DNA of 34,456 nt from Gammaproteobacteria bacterium (GCA_018812525.1 JAHJDE010000175.1:1-34456), one strand, 5' to 3'; shown: positions 7,672 through 17,639, numbered from the stretch's first letter. Notes: generated from the sequence alone by a model not told the origin. Numbers and translations: made by a program.

Positions 7672-10600
7672 ATGAACACTTCAAGCGGAACCACCCTGGC
7701 CATCGGCATCGCTACTCAGGTCAGCGGCCATGTGACCGTCACTGGCAGAAATGGCGATACGCGCATACTCCATGCGGGCGATTTTCTGTTCGAGGGCGAT
7801 ATGGTCCACACCGGCCCGGGCGGCAGCGCCTCGCTGGAATTCAATAACGGCAGGCGCATGGATCTGGGCCGCGACAGCAGCGCCAACGTCCTGGTGGTGG
7901 AAGATCCAGCCCCCTCCACCGAGATATTTCTGGCCGACAACGAACCCCCGGCGGCTGGGCCTTACGCCGTTCTCCAGCCCCAGACGGCCTCAACCACCGC
8001 CGGATCCGGTCCAAGAGACGAGTCCCAGGTTGTCGAATACATCGATCGTACTGCCGATCTGGGTAAGGTCGATGCAGGCTATGTTACAAAGGGACCCGGC
8101 TTCGCCCTTGAAAGCGAGGTCGAGTATCTGAGCAACAATTTCCGCACGGGGATGCTGGGTAATGTAGATGCCGGCTACGAAACTGCTGGCCTGGATTTTT
8201 CTTTCAACGACAAGGTCCTTACTATCGATGCTCCGACATCAGGATCTGGCCCCAGCCCCGGCGCCCTCGCGCCTTTGTTTGCTTCTATCGCCCTGGATCA
8301 AAATATCAGCCTCGACGATGTCATCAATGCCATCGAAAAAGATCAGGACATCGCCATTACCGGATCCACCGGCGGCGACGTGGTGCCCGGCGACCCGGTC
8401 ACAATCAGCGTCGGCGGCAGGAGCTACAGGGGGCCTGTTGACGTAAACGGCCATTTCAGCATTGATGTCCCTGGCAGCGTGTTGGCCAGCAACCCGCAGA
8501 CCAGTATCCAGGCAAGCGTTACCCATACGAACGGCGTCGGCACCAGCGTCACGGCTTCGGACAGCGCGACCTACGGCGTGGATGTCACCGCCCCGACCCT
8601 CACCGTCGATGCCCCCGACAACAGCAGCGATCCCACGCCGACCATCACCGGCACTACCGATGCCCCGGACGGCAGCATCTTGAATCTCACCGTTACCGAC
8701 AGCAACGGCGTCGTGCAGCAGCTCACCACTGTCGCTACCGGCGGCAGCTACAACCTGGATGTCCCGGCCGTCCTAGCCGAGGGCAGCTATACTGTCTCCG
8801 CCACCGTCACCGACCCCGCCGGAAATATCGTCAATGCCGCAGATACGGGCAGTATCGATACCCTTGCGCCGGTCCCCAGCATCGCCCTGGATGCGGACAT
8901 CGCTGGCGACGACATCATCAGTGCCGCCGAAAGCGGCCAAGATATCGCCATCACTGGCATCGTCGGTGGAGACGCCCAGGTAGGCGACACCGTCACCCTG
9001 ACCGTCAACGGCAAAACCTTCAGCGGAACCGTTCAGGCCGACTTCCGTTTCAGCATCGATGTCCCTGGCGCCGATCTGGTCAACGACAGCGACCACAGCA
9101 TCGATGCCAGCATCACCACAGGGGATGCCGCCGGCAATGTCGGCACGGCTTCCGATACGGAAGGCTACAGCGTCAGACCGGTCGCCCTCGATGACAGCTT
9201 CACCCTCAACGAGGATGCGGTGCTGAGCGGGACCCTGGCGGGCAACGACAGCCTGTCCGGCGACGGCGGCAACAGCTTCGCCAAGGCCACCGATCCGGCC
9301 CATGGGGTCCTGGTGGTCAATGCCGACGGCAGCTTCACCTATACCCCGGTGGCCAACTACAGCGGTCCCGACAGCTTCACCTACAGCCTCACCGATGCCG
9401 ATGGGGATCTGAGCACGGCGGTGGTGAACCTGACGGTCAACCCGCTGGATGACGTGCCGGTCGCGGTCGATGACAGTTTCACCTTGAACGAAGACGCAGC
9501 GCTGAACGGCTCCTTGGCGGGCAACGATACGGCCTCCGGCGATGGCGGCAATGTCTGGGCATTGGCCAGCAACCCCAGCCATGGCGCCGTGACCGTCAAC
9601 CCGGATGGTTCTTTCAGTTATACCCCTGCCGCCAACTACGCAGGCCCCGACAGCTTCACCTACAGCCTTACCGACACCGACGGCGATCTGAGCACCGCCA
9701 CCGTCAACCTGACCGTCAGCCCGCTGGACGATGTCCCGGTTGCGGTCGATGACAGTTTCACGTTAAACGAAGACGCGGCGCTGAACGGCTCCTTGGCGGG
9801 CAACGATACCTTGAGTGGCGATGGCGGCAATGTCTGGGCCTTGGCGGTCAACCCGGCCCATGGCGCGGTCACGGTCAATGCCGACGGCACTTTCTCCTAC
9901 ACCCCTGCCGCCAACTACGCAGGCCCCGACAGCTTCACCTATACCCTCACCGACAGTGACGGCGATCTGAGCACCGCCACCGTCAACCTGACCGTCAGCC
10001 CGTTGGACGATGTCCCGGTCGCGGTCGATGACAGTTTCGTCCTCAACGAAGACGCAGCGCTGAACGGCTCATTGGCGGGCAACGACACGGCCTCCGGCGA
10101 TGGCGGTAATGTCTGGGCCTTGGCCGGCAACCCCAGTCATGGCACCGTGACCGTCAACCCGGATGGTTCTTTCAGTTACACCCCTGCCGCCAACTACGCA
10201 GGCGCGGACAGCTTTACCTATACCCTCACCGACACCGACGGCGATGTGAGCACCGCCACCGTCAACCTGACGGTCGATGCCGTCAATGAAGTGGTGGCGA
10301 TCAATGACAGCGCAACGACCAATGAGGATACGCCGGTCACTATCCCGGTCATGGGCAACGACTCCGACCCGGAAGGCGATACCTTCGCCGTTACCGCGGC
10401 AACTCAGGGTGCCAACGGTTCGGTGGTCATCGACCCCGTTAGCGGCAATCCGGTCTATAGTCCCAATGCCGACTGGAGCGGCACGGACAGCTTCACCTAC
10501 ACCCTCACCGATGCCAACGGGGCAACCGATACTGCTACCGTCTCCGTCACAGTCAATCCCGTGCCCCCCGTTGTTTCCATAACCGCGACTGATGGCAGTG

Positions 10601-13600
10601 CCGTTGAGGGCTCGGACAACAGCATCGTCTTTACCGTAAGCCAGAACGAGATCGACGGTAACGACACGACCGTCGACATCGCCCTCAACCTGGGCGAGGT
10701 GGAAGCGGAAGACATCGCCTCCATTGCCTATACCGACAGCAATGGCATCGGCCATACCTTGTCGTCCCAAGCGCAAATCAGCGATTTCGTCACCAACGGG
10801 GGGACGCTGAAGATCCCCGCCGGCAGCACCAATGCCCCGGCGATCACCATCACCGTGATCGATGACGCCTTGCTGGAGATGCCCGAAACCCTCAGCATGT
10901 CTATCAGCAACCCGGTCAACGCCACCCTTGGCACCGCCAGTGACACAGCGGCCATTGCGGATGAGTCGACGGCCCCCGATCCGATTGACACCGTCTATGT
11001 CCGCATCCTCAACGACGCGGCGTTGATCGAGGACGACGGGGTCAAGCTGAGCCATCAGGTGCAGTTGGTGGACATGGACGGCAATGAGGTGAAGCTCTAT
11101 GCCGGCCAGTCGATGACCATCAATCTCGCCTACTCCAACGACACGACGGAAAACGCCGATTTCCAAGCCGGCGGCAGGATGACCCAGGTCGTCATCTTGG
11201 GCAGCGCAGCGGGTGTGAGTACAGCCACCATCGAAAATACGATCGCGGACGATGCCTTGCTGGAAGGCGACGAGGCCTACAGCCTCACAATCGGCACCAT
11301 CGAAGCCGGTCACCCCTTCGAAAACGTGCAGGCCGCCGGGGACGGCGCCACCCCGGCCGACGGCAATCCCATGTCCGTCACCGGCACCATCCATGATGAT
11401 GAAACCCCCATCGCGCCGACCCTCAGCGGCGATCAGACCATTCGTCTTTCCGAAGAGGGATTGGCCGATGGGCTGGCTGATTCCGTTGGGAACAGCGACA
11501 CGACCGATGCGGTGGTATACAGCGGCAACTTCGCGGTAGCCGATGCCAACCCGACGGATATCCTGACTCTGACGCTGTCCGCGCCCGCCGGAATTTACAC
11601 CTCCAACGGTGAATCGATCAGTTGGGCACTGAGCAACGCCAATAAGACGCTGACCGGATCGACGACAGCCGGCGATGTCCTTAAGGTCGATATCAACGAT
11701 GCGGGGGCCTACACCGCCACCCTGCTCGGCCCCATCGATCATGCGGCGCCCACCGGACCGGCGACTTCGGAGGAGAACCAGTTGACGGTAGACCTCCAAG
11801 TAACCGTTAACGACGGCACCGGCCGCAGTGATACCTCAACCCTAAGCCTGGTGATCGAGGATGACTCGCCCCATGCGTCCAATGGCGACAACATCATCAA
11901 CCTGGAAATCAGGCCCATCACCACCAACATCATCTTCACCCTTGATATCTCGGGGTCGATGGGTAGTGGGGCCGGGTCCAAATATGAAATCGCCCGGCAG
12001 GCACTGTTGGATACCATCAATGCCTATGAAGAGAATGGTCCGGTCAATGTCAGCCTGACCGTCTTCAGTACACAGGGCTCGGTTGCATTCGACTGGCTGC
12101 CATCCGCGGACGCCAAGACCTATATTACCAACAGCCTAACGGCGGCCGGCGGCTGGACCAACTATGAGGATGCCCTCTACGAGACGATGAAGGTCAGCAA
12201 TGGCGGGTTCCCACCTGCCACACAAACGGTCGCCTACTATCTCTCCGATGGCGTACCGACGGTTGAGTTGAACGACGGCACGCCCAATCCGGATGACGTA
12301 ACTGGGGGGAATACACAGGACGGCACCGGCTCGACCTATCTCGATGATGCCCATATCACAAATTGGACTGCGTTCATCGAAAGCAACAATATCGATCTCA
12401 CCGTGATTGGGATAGAGATGACCGATGCAACCTACCTGGACAGGGTGCAGATCCAGGCCGGCAAGACGGCCATCCTGGTCAATGACGCAAGTGACCTGAG
12501 CGGCACTATCCTCAATCAGATCGATCTCTACAAAGACGGCGATCTGACCACTGATGTCGAAGGCAACACCTTGATCGACTTTGGTGCCGACGGCGGTTAT
12601 CTCGAATCAGTCACCATCGCTGGGAACACCGTCCAATATGATCCCAACAACCCCACACAGACGGTCGCCGGCACCCACGGCAACTTCACCATCAATTTCA
12701 ACACGGGCACCTATCGATACACCGTTACCGACACCAATTACGTCGATCACACCGAAATCATCGGCGCGGAGATCCTGGACAATGACGGCGACCTGGTGGA
12801 CACCATCCTGCTCAACATCAACATCGCCTATGACGTTGCCTTTGGCACCGCGCCGCACATCAGGGAGGCCGATACCAGCGTCGTCGAGGACATCGCCCAG
12901 GTCATCGCCACGGCGACCGACTCGAACGGCACCATCGTTACGAATACCCTCAATGCGAATCATGGCACCGCGACCCTGGATGCCAGCGGCAATATCACCT
13001 ATGCACCCGACAGCGGCTACCTGGGCCGGGATGTGGTCAGCGTCTCCGTGACCGACAATGAGGGCAAGACCAGCACACGCAACATCGTCGTGGATGTCAT
13101 CACGGCGGCGGAGAATGCCGATACGCCGACATTGACCATGGACATCACGCAGGCAGGCGGCCTTGCCGCTGTCAACCAGACAGACGCCTTTGCCGCGGGC
13201 CTCGATGGCTGGAGTGGCACCGGCGTCACTCAAACCAGCGGTTACATGAACATCGACACGGGGGGCTATACCGCATCGAAGACCTTCGACTTTGGCGCCG
13301 GTTATGCCAACAAAACAGTGACCATCGGCTTCACCACCGACATCGCGGCCAGCTCCTGGGATGGAGGCACCGATAGGATGCAAGTGAATGTCAACGGCGC
13401 TGCCGCCTATAGCAAAACCCAGGACGCGGATCTGGATAGCGGGGTCAGCCACAGCTTCAGCGCTACTCTCGATGGCAATGGCCGTCTTTCCGTCCAGATA
13501 AACAGCAACGCCACCCAATCCGGCGAGTATCTTCGCGTTGATAATTTCAATCTTCAGATCGACGGCACCTTTGAATATCAGGTCGATCTCAACGCCGCTG

Positions 13601-14778
13601 TCACCGACCCCACGGAGACGCTTTCACCCATCACCCTCAAAGCCCTTCCCTACGGCGCGACGCTTGAGGATGCCAGCCGCAACCCCATCACCGCCAATGC
13701 CGATGGCAGCTATACGGTTCCCGTGGTCGCTGGCAACGCAACCGTCTGGATCGTCTCAGCCAGCGCGATGAGCGCCGCCCAGATCGATGCCCTGACCGCC
13801 TCCGTCACTTCCACCCAACCCGGCAGCGGTGATATAGCAACCGTCGAGGTCCATGGCGATAACGGCACGGCGGTTATTATCGACGGTATCGTCGCCGGCC
13901 TGATCTATGAGACCAGCTCGGGGATTACCGGCTATACCGGTGCGGACGGCTATTTTGAATACGTTGCCGGCGACACCGTTGTGTTCAAACTGGGCAACCT
14001 CATCATCGGAACTATCGATACCCAGGAGATCCAGGACGGCAAGGTCTTCCTCCAGGATATTGCCGGCGTCGAGCGCACCGATCTCAACGACAATTACGTG
14101 GAGAACATGGCGGTACTGCTGCAATCCCTCGATGAGAACAGCAACGCCTATGACGGCATCGTCATCACCGAGGCCATGCATCAGGCCTTCGCCGGCGACG
14201 GCTTCGATCTGGCCAGCATCTCCGAAGCGGAACTGCGCGCTCTTATTGAACTGACTGGCTTTCAGGCCGTTTCCGAGGAAGATGCCATGCAGCATGTGCA
14301 AGACATGCTGGAGTTACATGCGGGAATCGATGAGGGAGCGTTCGAGGCCCATCTTGATGATGACTTGCTCGCCATCGCCGAACCCGATCCGCAGGCAGAG
14401 GATCTGCTCTACCTCAGCGAACCCGACGATGATACGGGTAGTTTGCATGCAAGCTACCTGATGTCGTCCGGCGAAAGCCTGCTGCTGATGGATTTCGGCA
14501 ATCTGGCGGACAACCCCCTTGGCGATGATGCCGGCGACCTCCTGATCCATGCCCCGGGTGAAGAGGGCGAAGATCTCCACATGAGCTATCTGATCCAGGC
14601 GGAAGATAATCTGATGTCGCTGAATTTTGGCCAACAGTCGCAAGAAGGTGGCGATCAGATAGAGCATAACCTCCCCGCCCAACCGGCCGGCAGCACCCAT
14701 CCGGATTTGCCGGAGAGCTATGCGGCTCCAGATCAGCCTCTATTGCATATCGACTCTCCGGATCATGGCCTCGTTTAA
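7672..14778 (+). CDS. Giant LapA-like surface adhesin with retention module, cadherin-like repeats and VWA domain
   Basis: This 2368-residue protein has an N-terminal retention module of the LapA/BapA type (residues 1-75, IATQVSGHVTVTGRNGDTRI). Behind it is TTAG at 108-111, where LapA has its TAAG protease site. Ig-like Ca-binding domains follow (about 220-500). Then come four cadherin-like repeats of exactly 93 residues (VDDSFTLNEDAALNGSLAGN; 506-877) and a diverged fifth. Next are a Calx-beta-like region, a von Willebrand A domain with MIDAS D1425-x-S1427-x-S1429, a further cadherin-like repeat and a carbohydrate-binding-like segment. The last 190 residues are acidic with an internal duplication (LHASYL / LHMSYL). 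No RTX nonapeptides are seen, and no type I secretion genes are nearby. The start at 7672 (GGAG upstream) is preferred over in-frame ATG 7630. Likely role: cell adhesion and biofilm. Confidence 0.88.
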   Translation: MNTSSGTTLAIGIATQVSGHVTVTGRNGDTRILHAGDFLFEGDMVHTGPGGSASLEFNNGRRMDLGRDSSANVLVVEDPAPSTEIFLADNEPPAAGPYAVLQPQTASTTAGSGPRDESQVVEYIDRTADLGKVDAGYVTKGPGFALESEVEYLSNNFRTGMLGNVDAGYETAGLDFSFNDKVLTIDAPTSGSGPSPGALAPLFASIALDQNISLDDVINAIEKDQDIAITGSTGGDVVPGDPVTISVGGRSYRGPVDVNGHFSIDVPGSVLASNPQTSIQASVTHTNGVGTSVTASDSATYGVDVTAPTLTVDAPDNSSDPTPTITGTTDAPDGSILNLTVTDSNGVVQQLTTVATGGSYNLDVPAVLAEGSYTVSATVTDPAGNIVNAADTGSIDTLAPVPSIALDADIAGDDIISAAESGQDIAITGIVGGDAQVGDTVTLTVNGKTFSGTVQADFRFSIDVPGADLVNDSDHSIDASITTGDAAGNVGTASDTEGYSVRPVALDDSFTLNEDAVLSGTLAGNDSLSGDGGNSFAKATDPAHGVLVVNADGSFTYTPVANYSGPDSFTYSLTDADGDLSTAVVNLTVNPLDDVPVAVDDSFTLNEDAALNGSLAGNDTASGDGGNVWALASNPSHGAVTVNPDGSFSYTPAANYAGPDSFTYSLTDTDGDLSTATVNLTVSPLDDVPVAVDDSFTLNEDAALNGSLAGNDTLSGDGGNVWALAVNPAHGAVTVNADGTFSYTPAANYAGPDSFTYTLTDSDGDLSTATVNLTVSPLDDVPVAVDDSFVLNEDAALNGSLAGNDTASGDGGNVWALAGNPSHGTVTVNPDGSFSYTPAANYAGADSFTYTLTDTDGDVSTATVNLTVDAVNEVVAINDSATTNEDTPVTIPVMGNDSDPEGDTFAVTAATQGANGSVVIDPVSGNPVYSPNADWSGTDSFTYTLTDANGATDTATVSVTVNPVPPVVSITATDGSAVEGSDNSIVFTVSQNEIDGNDTTVDIALNLGEVEAEDIASIAYTDSNGIGHTLSSQAQISDFVTNGGTLKIPAGSTNAPAITITVIDDALLEMPETLSMSISNPVNATLGTASDTAAIADESTAPDPIDTVYVRILNDAALIEDDGVKLSHQVQLVDMDGNEVKLYAGQSMTINLAYSNDTTENADFQAGGRMTQVVILGSAAGVSTATIENTIADDALLEGDEAYSLTIGTIEAGHPFENVQAAGDGATPADGNPMSVTGTIHDDETPIAPTLSGDQTIRLSEEGLADGLADSVGNSDTTDAVVYSGNFAVADANPTDILTLTLSAPAGIYTSNGESISWALSNANKTLTGSTTAGDVLKVDINDAGAYTATLLGPIDHAAPTGPATSEENQLTVDLQVTVNDGTGRSDTSTLSLVIEDDSPHASNGDNIINLEIRPITTNIIFTLDISGSMGSGAGSKYEIARQALLDTINAYEENGPVNVSLTVFSTQGSVAFDWLPSADAKTYITNSLTAAGGWTNYEDALYETMKVSNGGFPPATQTVAYYLSDGVPTVELNDGTPNPDDVTGGNTQDGTGSTYLDDAHITNWTAFIESNNIDLTVIGIEMTDATYLDRVQIQAGKTAILVNDASDLSGTILNQIDLYKDGDLTTDVEGNTLIDFGADGGYLESVTIAGNTVQYDPNNPTQTVAGTHGNFTINFNTGTYRYTVTDTNYVDHTEIIGAEILDNDGDLVDTILLNINIAYDVAFGTAPHIREADTSVVEDIAQVIATATDSNGTIVTNTLNANHGTATLDASGNITYAPDSGYLGRDVVSVSVTDNEGKTSTRNIVVDVITAAENADTPTLTMDITQAGGLAAVNQTDAFAAGLDGWSGTGVTQTSGYMNIDTGGYTASKTFDFGAGYANKTVTIGFTTDIAASSWDGGTDRMQVNVNGAAAYSKTQDADLDSGVSHSFSATLDGNGRLSVQINSNATQSGEYLRVDNFNLQIDGTFEYQVDLNAAVTDPTETLSPITLKALPYGATLEDASRNPITANADGSYTVPVVAGNATVWIVSASAMSAAQIDALTASVTSTQPGSGDIATVEVHGDNGTAVIIDGIVAGLIYETSSGITGYTGADGYFEYVAGDTVVFKLGNLIIGTIDTQEIQDGKVFLQDIAGVERTDLNDNYVENMAVLLQSLDENSNAYDGIVITEAMHQAFAGDGFDLASISEAELRALIELTGFQAVSEEDAMQHVQDMLELHAGIDEGAFEAHLDDDLLAIAEPDPQAEDLLYLSEPDDDTGSLHASYLMSSGESLLLMDFGNLADNPLGDDAGDLLIHAPGEEGEDLHMSYLIQAEDNLMSLNFGQQSQEGGDQIEHNLPAQPAGSTHPDLPESYAAPDQPLLHIDSPDHGLV
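9187..10302 (+). repeat. Four tandem 279-bp units inside the adhesin gene
   Basis: Units begin at 9187, 9466, 9745 and 10024, each exactly 279 bases after the last. Each starts with codons for DDSFxLNEDA and carries the stretch PAANYAG-DSFTY. Units 2-4 are close to identical at DNA level. A diverged fifth unit starts at 10303. They encode cadherin-like domains of 93 residues and are a likely site of copy-number change by recombination. Confidence 0.9.
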
Positions 14779-14820
14779 CAGATAAGGATCGGTCGAGTAG
14801 ACCGAAGGCCCAAGCGGGGT

Positions 14821-14997
14821 CTGTCCATTTCCTGTGATGCTTTCATTGAACGCCTCGCCGCACGCGGCCTTGATCCGCCCTCGAAAGACGCGCTTAACGA
14901 ATTCGCACTGGACAACTTCACGAAAACCACCAGCAAAGATATGCTGGGCTACGATCCCGACAATCCATCCGTCATCAAGTTTCTCGACATAAAAACA
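14821..14997 (+). pseudogene. Open, protein-like fragment of unknown origin
   Basis: From CTG 14821 the + frame stays open and reads DAFIERLAARGLDPPSKDAL and then ALDNFTKTTSKDMLGYDPDN. This looks like real protein but has no start codon or ribosome site. It ends just before the large palindrome at 15008. I do not recognise the family. It is best seen as the C-terminal scrap of a gene lost by deletion. The rest of 14779-15007 holds nothing else. Confidence 0.3.
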
Positions 14998-15007
14998 CAA
15001 GGGATCA

Positions 15008-15039
15008 GGTCTTTCTTTTTGCATGCAAAAAGAAAGACC
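15008..15039. repeat. Perfect 32-bp palindrome
   Basis: GGTCTTTCTTTTTGCA (15008-15023) is followed at once by its exact reverse complement. On either strand it can form a hairpin with A- and T-rich arms, so it may work as a terminator for the adhesin and for the opposite strand. It lies exactly where homology of the - strand autotransporter ends, so it may also mark a deletion or insertion end. Confidence 0.8.
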
Positions 15040-15903
15040 CCGAAACGCGGGAAAATACCCTGTCTTCGTCGCTGGCGCTCTTGCCCAGGCCGATGCCGGC
15101 CATGAGCGTATCGGAACCGAGGCGGTTGCAGTAGCCCACCTCACCCAGGCCGCCTTGGGCGTCCCGGTCGCGCTCGAAACGGGCCAGGTCGCCGCTGATC
15201 CAGGCGCAACGGCCGCCGGCGGGGATGGCGCTGTCCATCAGGGGGCGATGGTGGGCTCCGTTGAGTGTCAGAATTATTGAAGCCGATGGTGTTGGTCAGC
15301 GGCTGGGAGGTGCCGCCCAAGCTGTTGTTCAGATCAGCGTCCAAGGTCAGGACGCAGGAACCGGCGCGGGCCGCGGGCCAGCCAGGCCTCGGTGCCGCTG
15401 GGGCCGGAGCCATGGCCGACCACCACGGTGCCGTCGCTGTTCACGCCATAGGCTTCAGTCAAGGTATAACCCGGCGCCACCGCGACGCCGTTGGCCGCCA
15501 GCCAGGCGGTGACGGTCTGCATGCCGCTGGCCTGGGTCCAGCGGAAGGCCTCGGTGCCGTTGCCACTGCCGCTGTACCCCACCACCACGCTGCCGTCGGC
15601 GTTGACGCCGAGGACCACACTGTAAAACCCCCCGCCGGCCAGATCGCCCAGCGGGGCCATGCCACCCGCCTGGGTCCAGCGGAAGACCTCGGCGCCGAGG
15701 GCTCTGGTGCCCTGACCCACCACCACGCTGCCGTCGGCGTTGACGCCGAGGGCGTAACTTTCAAAACCCCCACCGGCCAGATGGCCCAGCGGGACGAATT
15801 CATCGGCGGCCATCGAGGGGGGACTCAGGGAAAACACCGCCCCCGTCAGCAGGGCGCGGATGGCCAGGCTCAGTAGCGAGGGGCTATTTTGCCGGGAAGC
15901 CAT
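15040..15903 (-). pseudogene. Autotransporter with HAF repeats, frameshifted and truncated
   Basis: ATG 15903 starts a signal peptide (MASRQNSPSLLSLAIRALL...PSMAADE). Three HAF-type beta-propeller repeats follow (YALGVNADGSVVVG, VVLGVNADGSVVVG, AYGVNSDGTVVVG with FRWTQA). The frame breaks near 15365: the next part (CVLTLDADLNNSLGGTSQPL) is in another frame. It breaks again near 15270, where the start of an autotransporter barrel domain appears (MDSAIPAGGRCAWISGDLAR, LGEVGYCNRLGSDTLMAGIG). The barrel is cut off at the 15008-15039 palindrome, leaving only its first 75 or so residues. The protein cannot be anchored in the outer membrane. The intact form would display the HAF propeller on the cell surface. 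Confidence 0.8.
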
Positions 15904-16066
15904 GGTCAAATCGCCATTCCGTGTCAATCGAATACCGTCACTCTATCACCACCCAACGCCATTGCCATCCGTTCTCTTCGAAACGCGCCCAACCGATTGC
16001 GGTTATTGACAAATATCCGCCCCTGCGGGATGTGGTGAACGACACCGCATCCGGGCTTCCCCATCC

Positions 16067-16402
16067 TCAGCGCCAACGAACCAACCTTTCAAGAAGCAAG
16101 TCCTCCAGGTCACGTCTGCCATCCAGCACGGCCAATACAATCACCTTCGCTCCCTCAATCCGGTAGATGATCCGCCAGGGATTTGATATGACCTCGCGGT
16201 GGGTATGAACACCCACCGATCTGATCTCAGGAACCGACCTCCCTCGCTCGGGGAAGCTGGCGAGCGTATTGGCCTTGTCTCGAAGCCGATGCAGAATTCG
16301 CTTGGCCTGGTTAGGGTCTTCCATGGCTATGAAGCGAATAATACCCCCCAGATCCGAACGAGCTATCCCTGTCCATTTAACCCTGAAGGTCTTGTTGCTC
16401 AT
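16067..16402 (-). CDS. ParE/RelE-family toxin
   Basis: This 111-residue toxin reads FRVKWTGIARSDLGGIIRFI at the N-terminus and VISNPWRIIYRIEGAKVIVL before a DGRRDL end. This is the typical ParE/RelE fold pattern of a helical hairpin, then strands with an arginine in the WRIIYR strand. ParE members act on DNA gyrase and RelE members cut mRNA; the sequence favours ParE-like but does not settle it. The ATG overlaps the stop of the upstream antitoxin by 4 bases (16399-16402), so they are co-translated. A stretch of about 160 bases to the autotransporter relic is empty. Confidence 0.88.
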   Translation of the reverse strand: MSNKTFRVKWTGIARSDLGGIIRFIAMEDPNQAKRILHRLRDKANTLASFPERGRSVPEIRSVGVHTHREVISNPWRIIYRIEGAKVIVLAVLDGRRDLEDLLLERLVRWR

Positions 16403-16662
16403 TGAATCTCGGCTTCAAGTTCTGAGAAGACATCCTCCTGATCGTAGAGTAGGTCATTCTCGATGTCCGCCTCTCCTTGGGCGATTAACTTGAGCATCAG
16501 CAGTGCCCGTTGGTGTTTTCGGTAGGTTTCGACATCCTGTACCACTGCCGTTGCCGAACCATTCTGGGTCAGTACCAGTGTTGCCCCCGATACCTGTATG
16601 TCGTGCAACATCTGAGTGGCAGAGGATTTGAACTTGGTGAGACTGACAATTTGATCACCCAT
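16399..16662 (-). CDS. Phd/YefM-family antitoxin
   Basis: This 87-residue partner of the downstream ParE-like toxin has a Phd/YefM DNA-binding N-terminus (IVSLTKFKSSATQMLHDIQV, then LVLTQNGSATAVVQDVETY). Its acidic C-terminus (DLLYDQEDVFSELEAEIQ) should wrap the toxin. The ribosome site TGGAGTGACCA precedes the ATG. Phd-family antitoxins repress their own promoter, and a candidate operator lies just upstream. Confidence 0.9.
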   Translation of the reverse strand: MGDQIVSLTKFKSSATQMLHDIQVSGATLVLTQNGSATAVVQDVETYRKHQRALLMLKLIAQGEADIENDLLYDQEDVFSELEAEIQ

Positions 16663-16671
16663 TGGTCACTC

Positions 16672-16692
16672 CAATTCGAATTCAGTCCGAAT
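16672..16692. promoter_or_regulatory. Candidate operator of the ParE/Phd pair
   Basis: AATTCG and CGAATT form an inverted repeat about 10 bases before the antitoxin start, in an AT-rich stretch that should hold the promoter on the - strand. Its place and symmetry fit autorepression by the antitoxin. Confidence 0.45.
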
Positions 16693-16832
16693 TTAATCAT
16701 ATCATTCCATTGATTAGCCACACTGGAATGGCGGAGATAACGTAGGAGCGTTTTGTAATAGGGGACATGTAATAGGGGACAGACCACGGTTTTTCTGCCA
16801 TCCTTCCAGCTCCCTGAGTGTCGGAAAAACCC

Positions 16833-17546
16833 ATGCCCCGCCGCGCACGTCTATCCCTGCCGAATGTTCCCCAGCACTTGATCCAGCGTGGCAATAACCG
16901 GCAGGTTTGTTTCGCCGCCGATGAGGATTACCGCTTTTATCTCGACTGGCTGGGCGACTACGCCGCCCGCACCGGCTGTCGCATCCACGCCTATGTGCTG
17001 ATGACCAACCATGTGCATCTGCTGGTCAGCGCGGAACGGGGCGGGGCGACGGGGGAGATGATGAAGGCGCTGGGGCAGCGCTATGTGCAGTATTTCAATC
17101 GCAGCCACCGACGCAGTGGCACCTTGTGGGAGGGGCGCTACCGCTCCTGCCCGACGCAGACGGAAGACTATCTGTTGGCTTGCCAGCGGTATATCGAATT
17201 GAATCCGGTGCGGGCCGCGATGGTGGCGCATCCGGCGGAGTATCGCTGGTCGAGTTATCGGGCGAATGCGCAAGGCGAAGCGGATGCCCTGATTACGCCT
17301 CACGCGGTGTATCAGGCGCTCGGTCTGGACGAGGCGGCGCGGCAGATGTCGTATCGGGAACTATTCCGTTACGAGTTGGAGCCGGGCTTGGTGGATGAGA
17401 TTCGCAAGGCGACGAATGGAAATTTCGTGTTGGGCGACGCGCGTTTTGCGGAACAGATCGCGATGGCGCTGGGGCGGCGTGTGACGCCGGGGACATCGGG
17501 AAGGCCGAGAAAGATGCCTATGCCGGAATCGGGGACGTTGCCGTGA
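16833..17546 (+). CDS. IS200/RAYT-like Y1 transposase
   Basis: This 237-residue transposase begins MPRRARLSLPNVPQHLIQRG, the usual start of this family, so ATG 16833 is chosen over 16818. The HUH motif is H60-V-H62 in MTNHVHLLVS and the catalytic tyrosine is Y120 in RYIELNPVRA. The flanks carry GGGGACAGACCACGG (about 16776) on the left and the related inverted ATCGTGGCCCCCTG (about 17552) on the right, as expected for element ends. It belongs to a different subgroup from the RAYT at 5458 and has no REP cluster beside it. It inserts between the toxin pair and the broken higB-like locus. Confidence 0.9.
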   Translation: MPRRARLSLPNVPQHLIQRGNNRQVCFAADEDYRFYLDWLGDYAARTGCRIHAYVLMTNHVHLLVSAERGGATGEMMKALGQRYVQYFNRSHRRSGTLWEGRYRSCPTQTEDYLLACQRYIELNPVRAAMVAHPAEYRWSSYRANAQGEADALITPHAVYQALGLDEAARQMSYRELFRYELEPGLVDEIRKATNGNFVLGDARFAEQIAMALGRRVTPGTSGRPRKMPMPESGTLP

Positions 17547-17639
17547 CGAAAATCGTGGCCCCCTGTTTTTCACAGTTTTTTTGCCTGTTTTGCTAACCGC
17601 CATCTAGCCAGAATATACAGTATTTTGTATAATTCACGC

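Noticed and set aside
10069-11799. Open frame of 576 codons on the - strand
   Set aside because: It is antisense to the adhesin repeats and has no recognisable domain.
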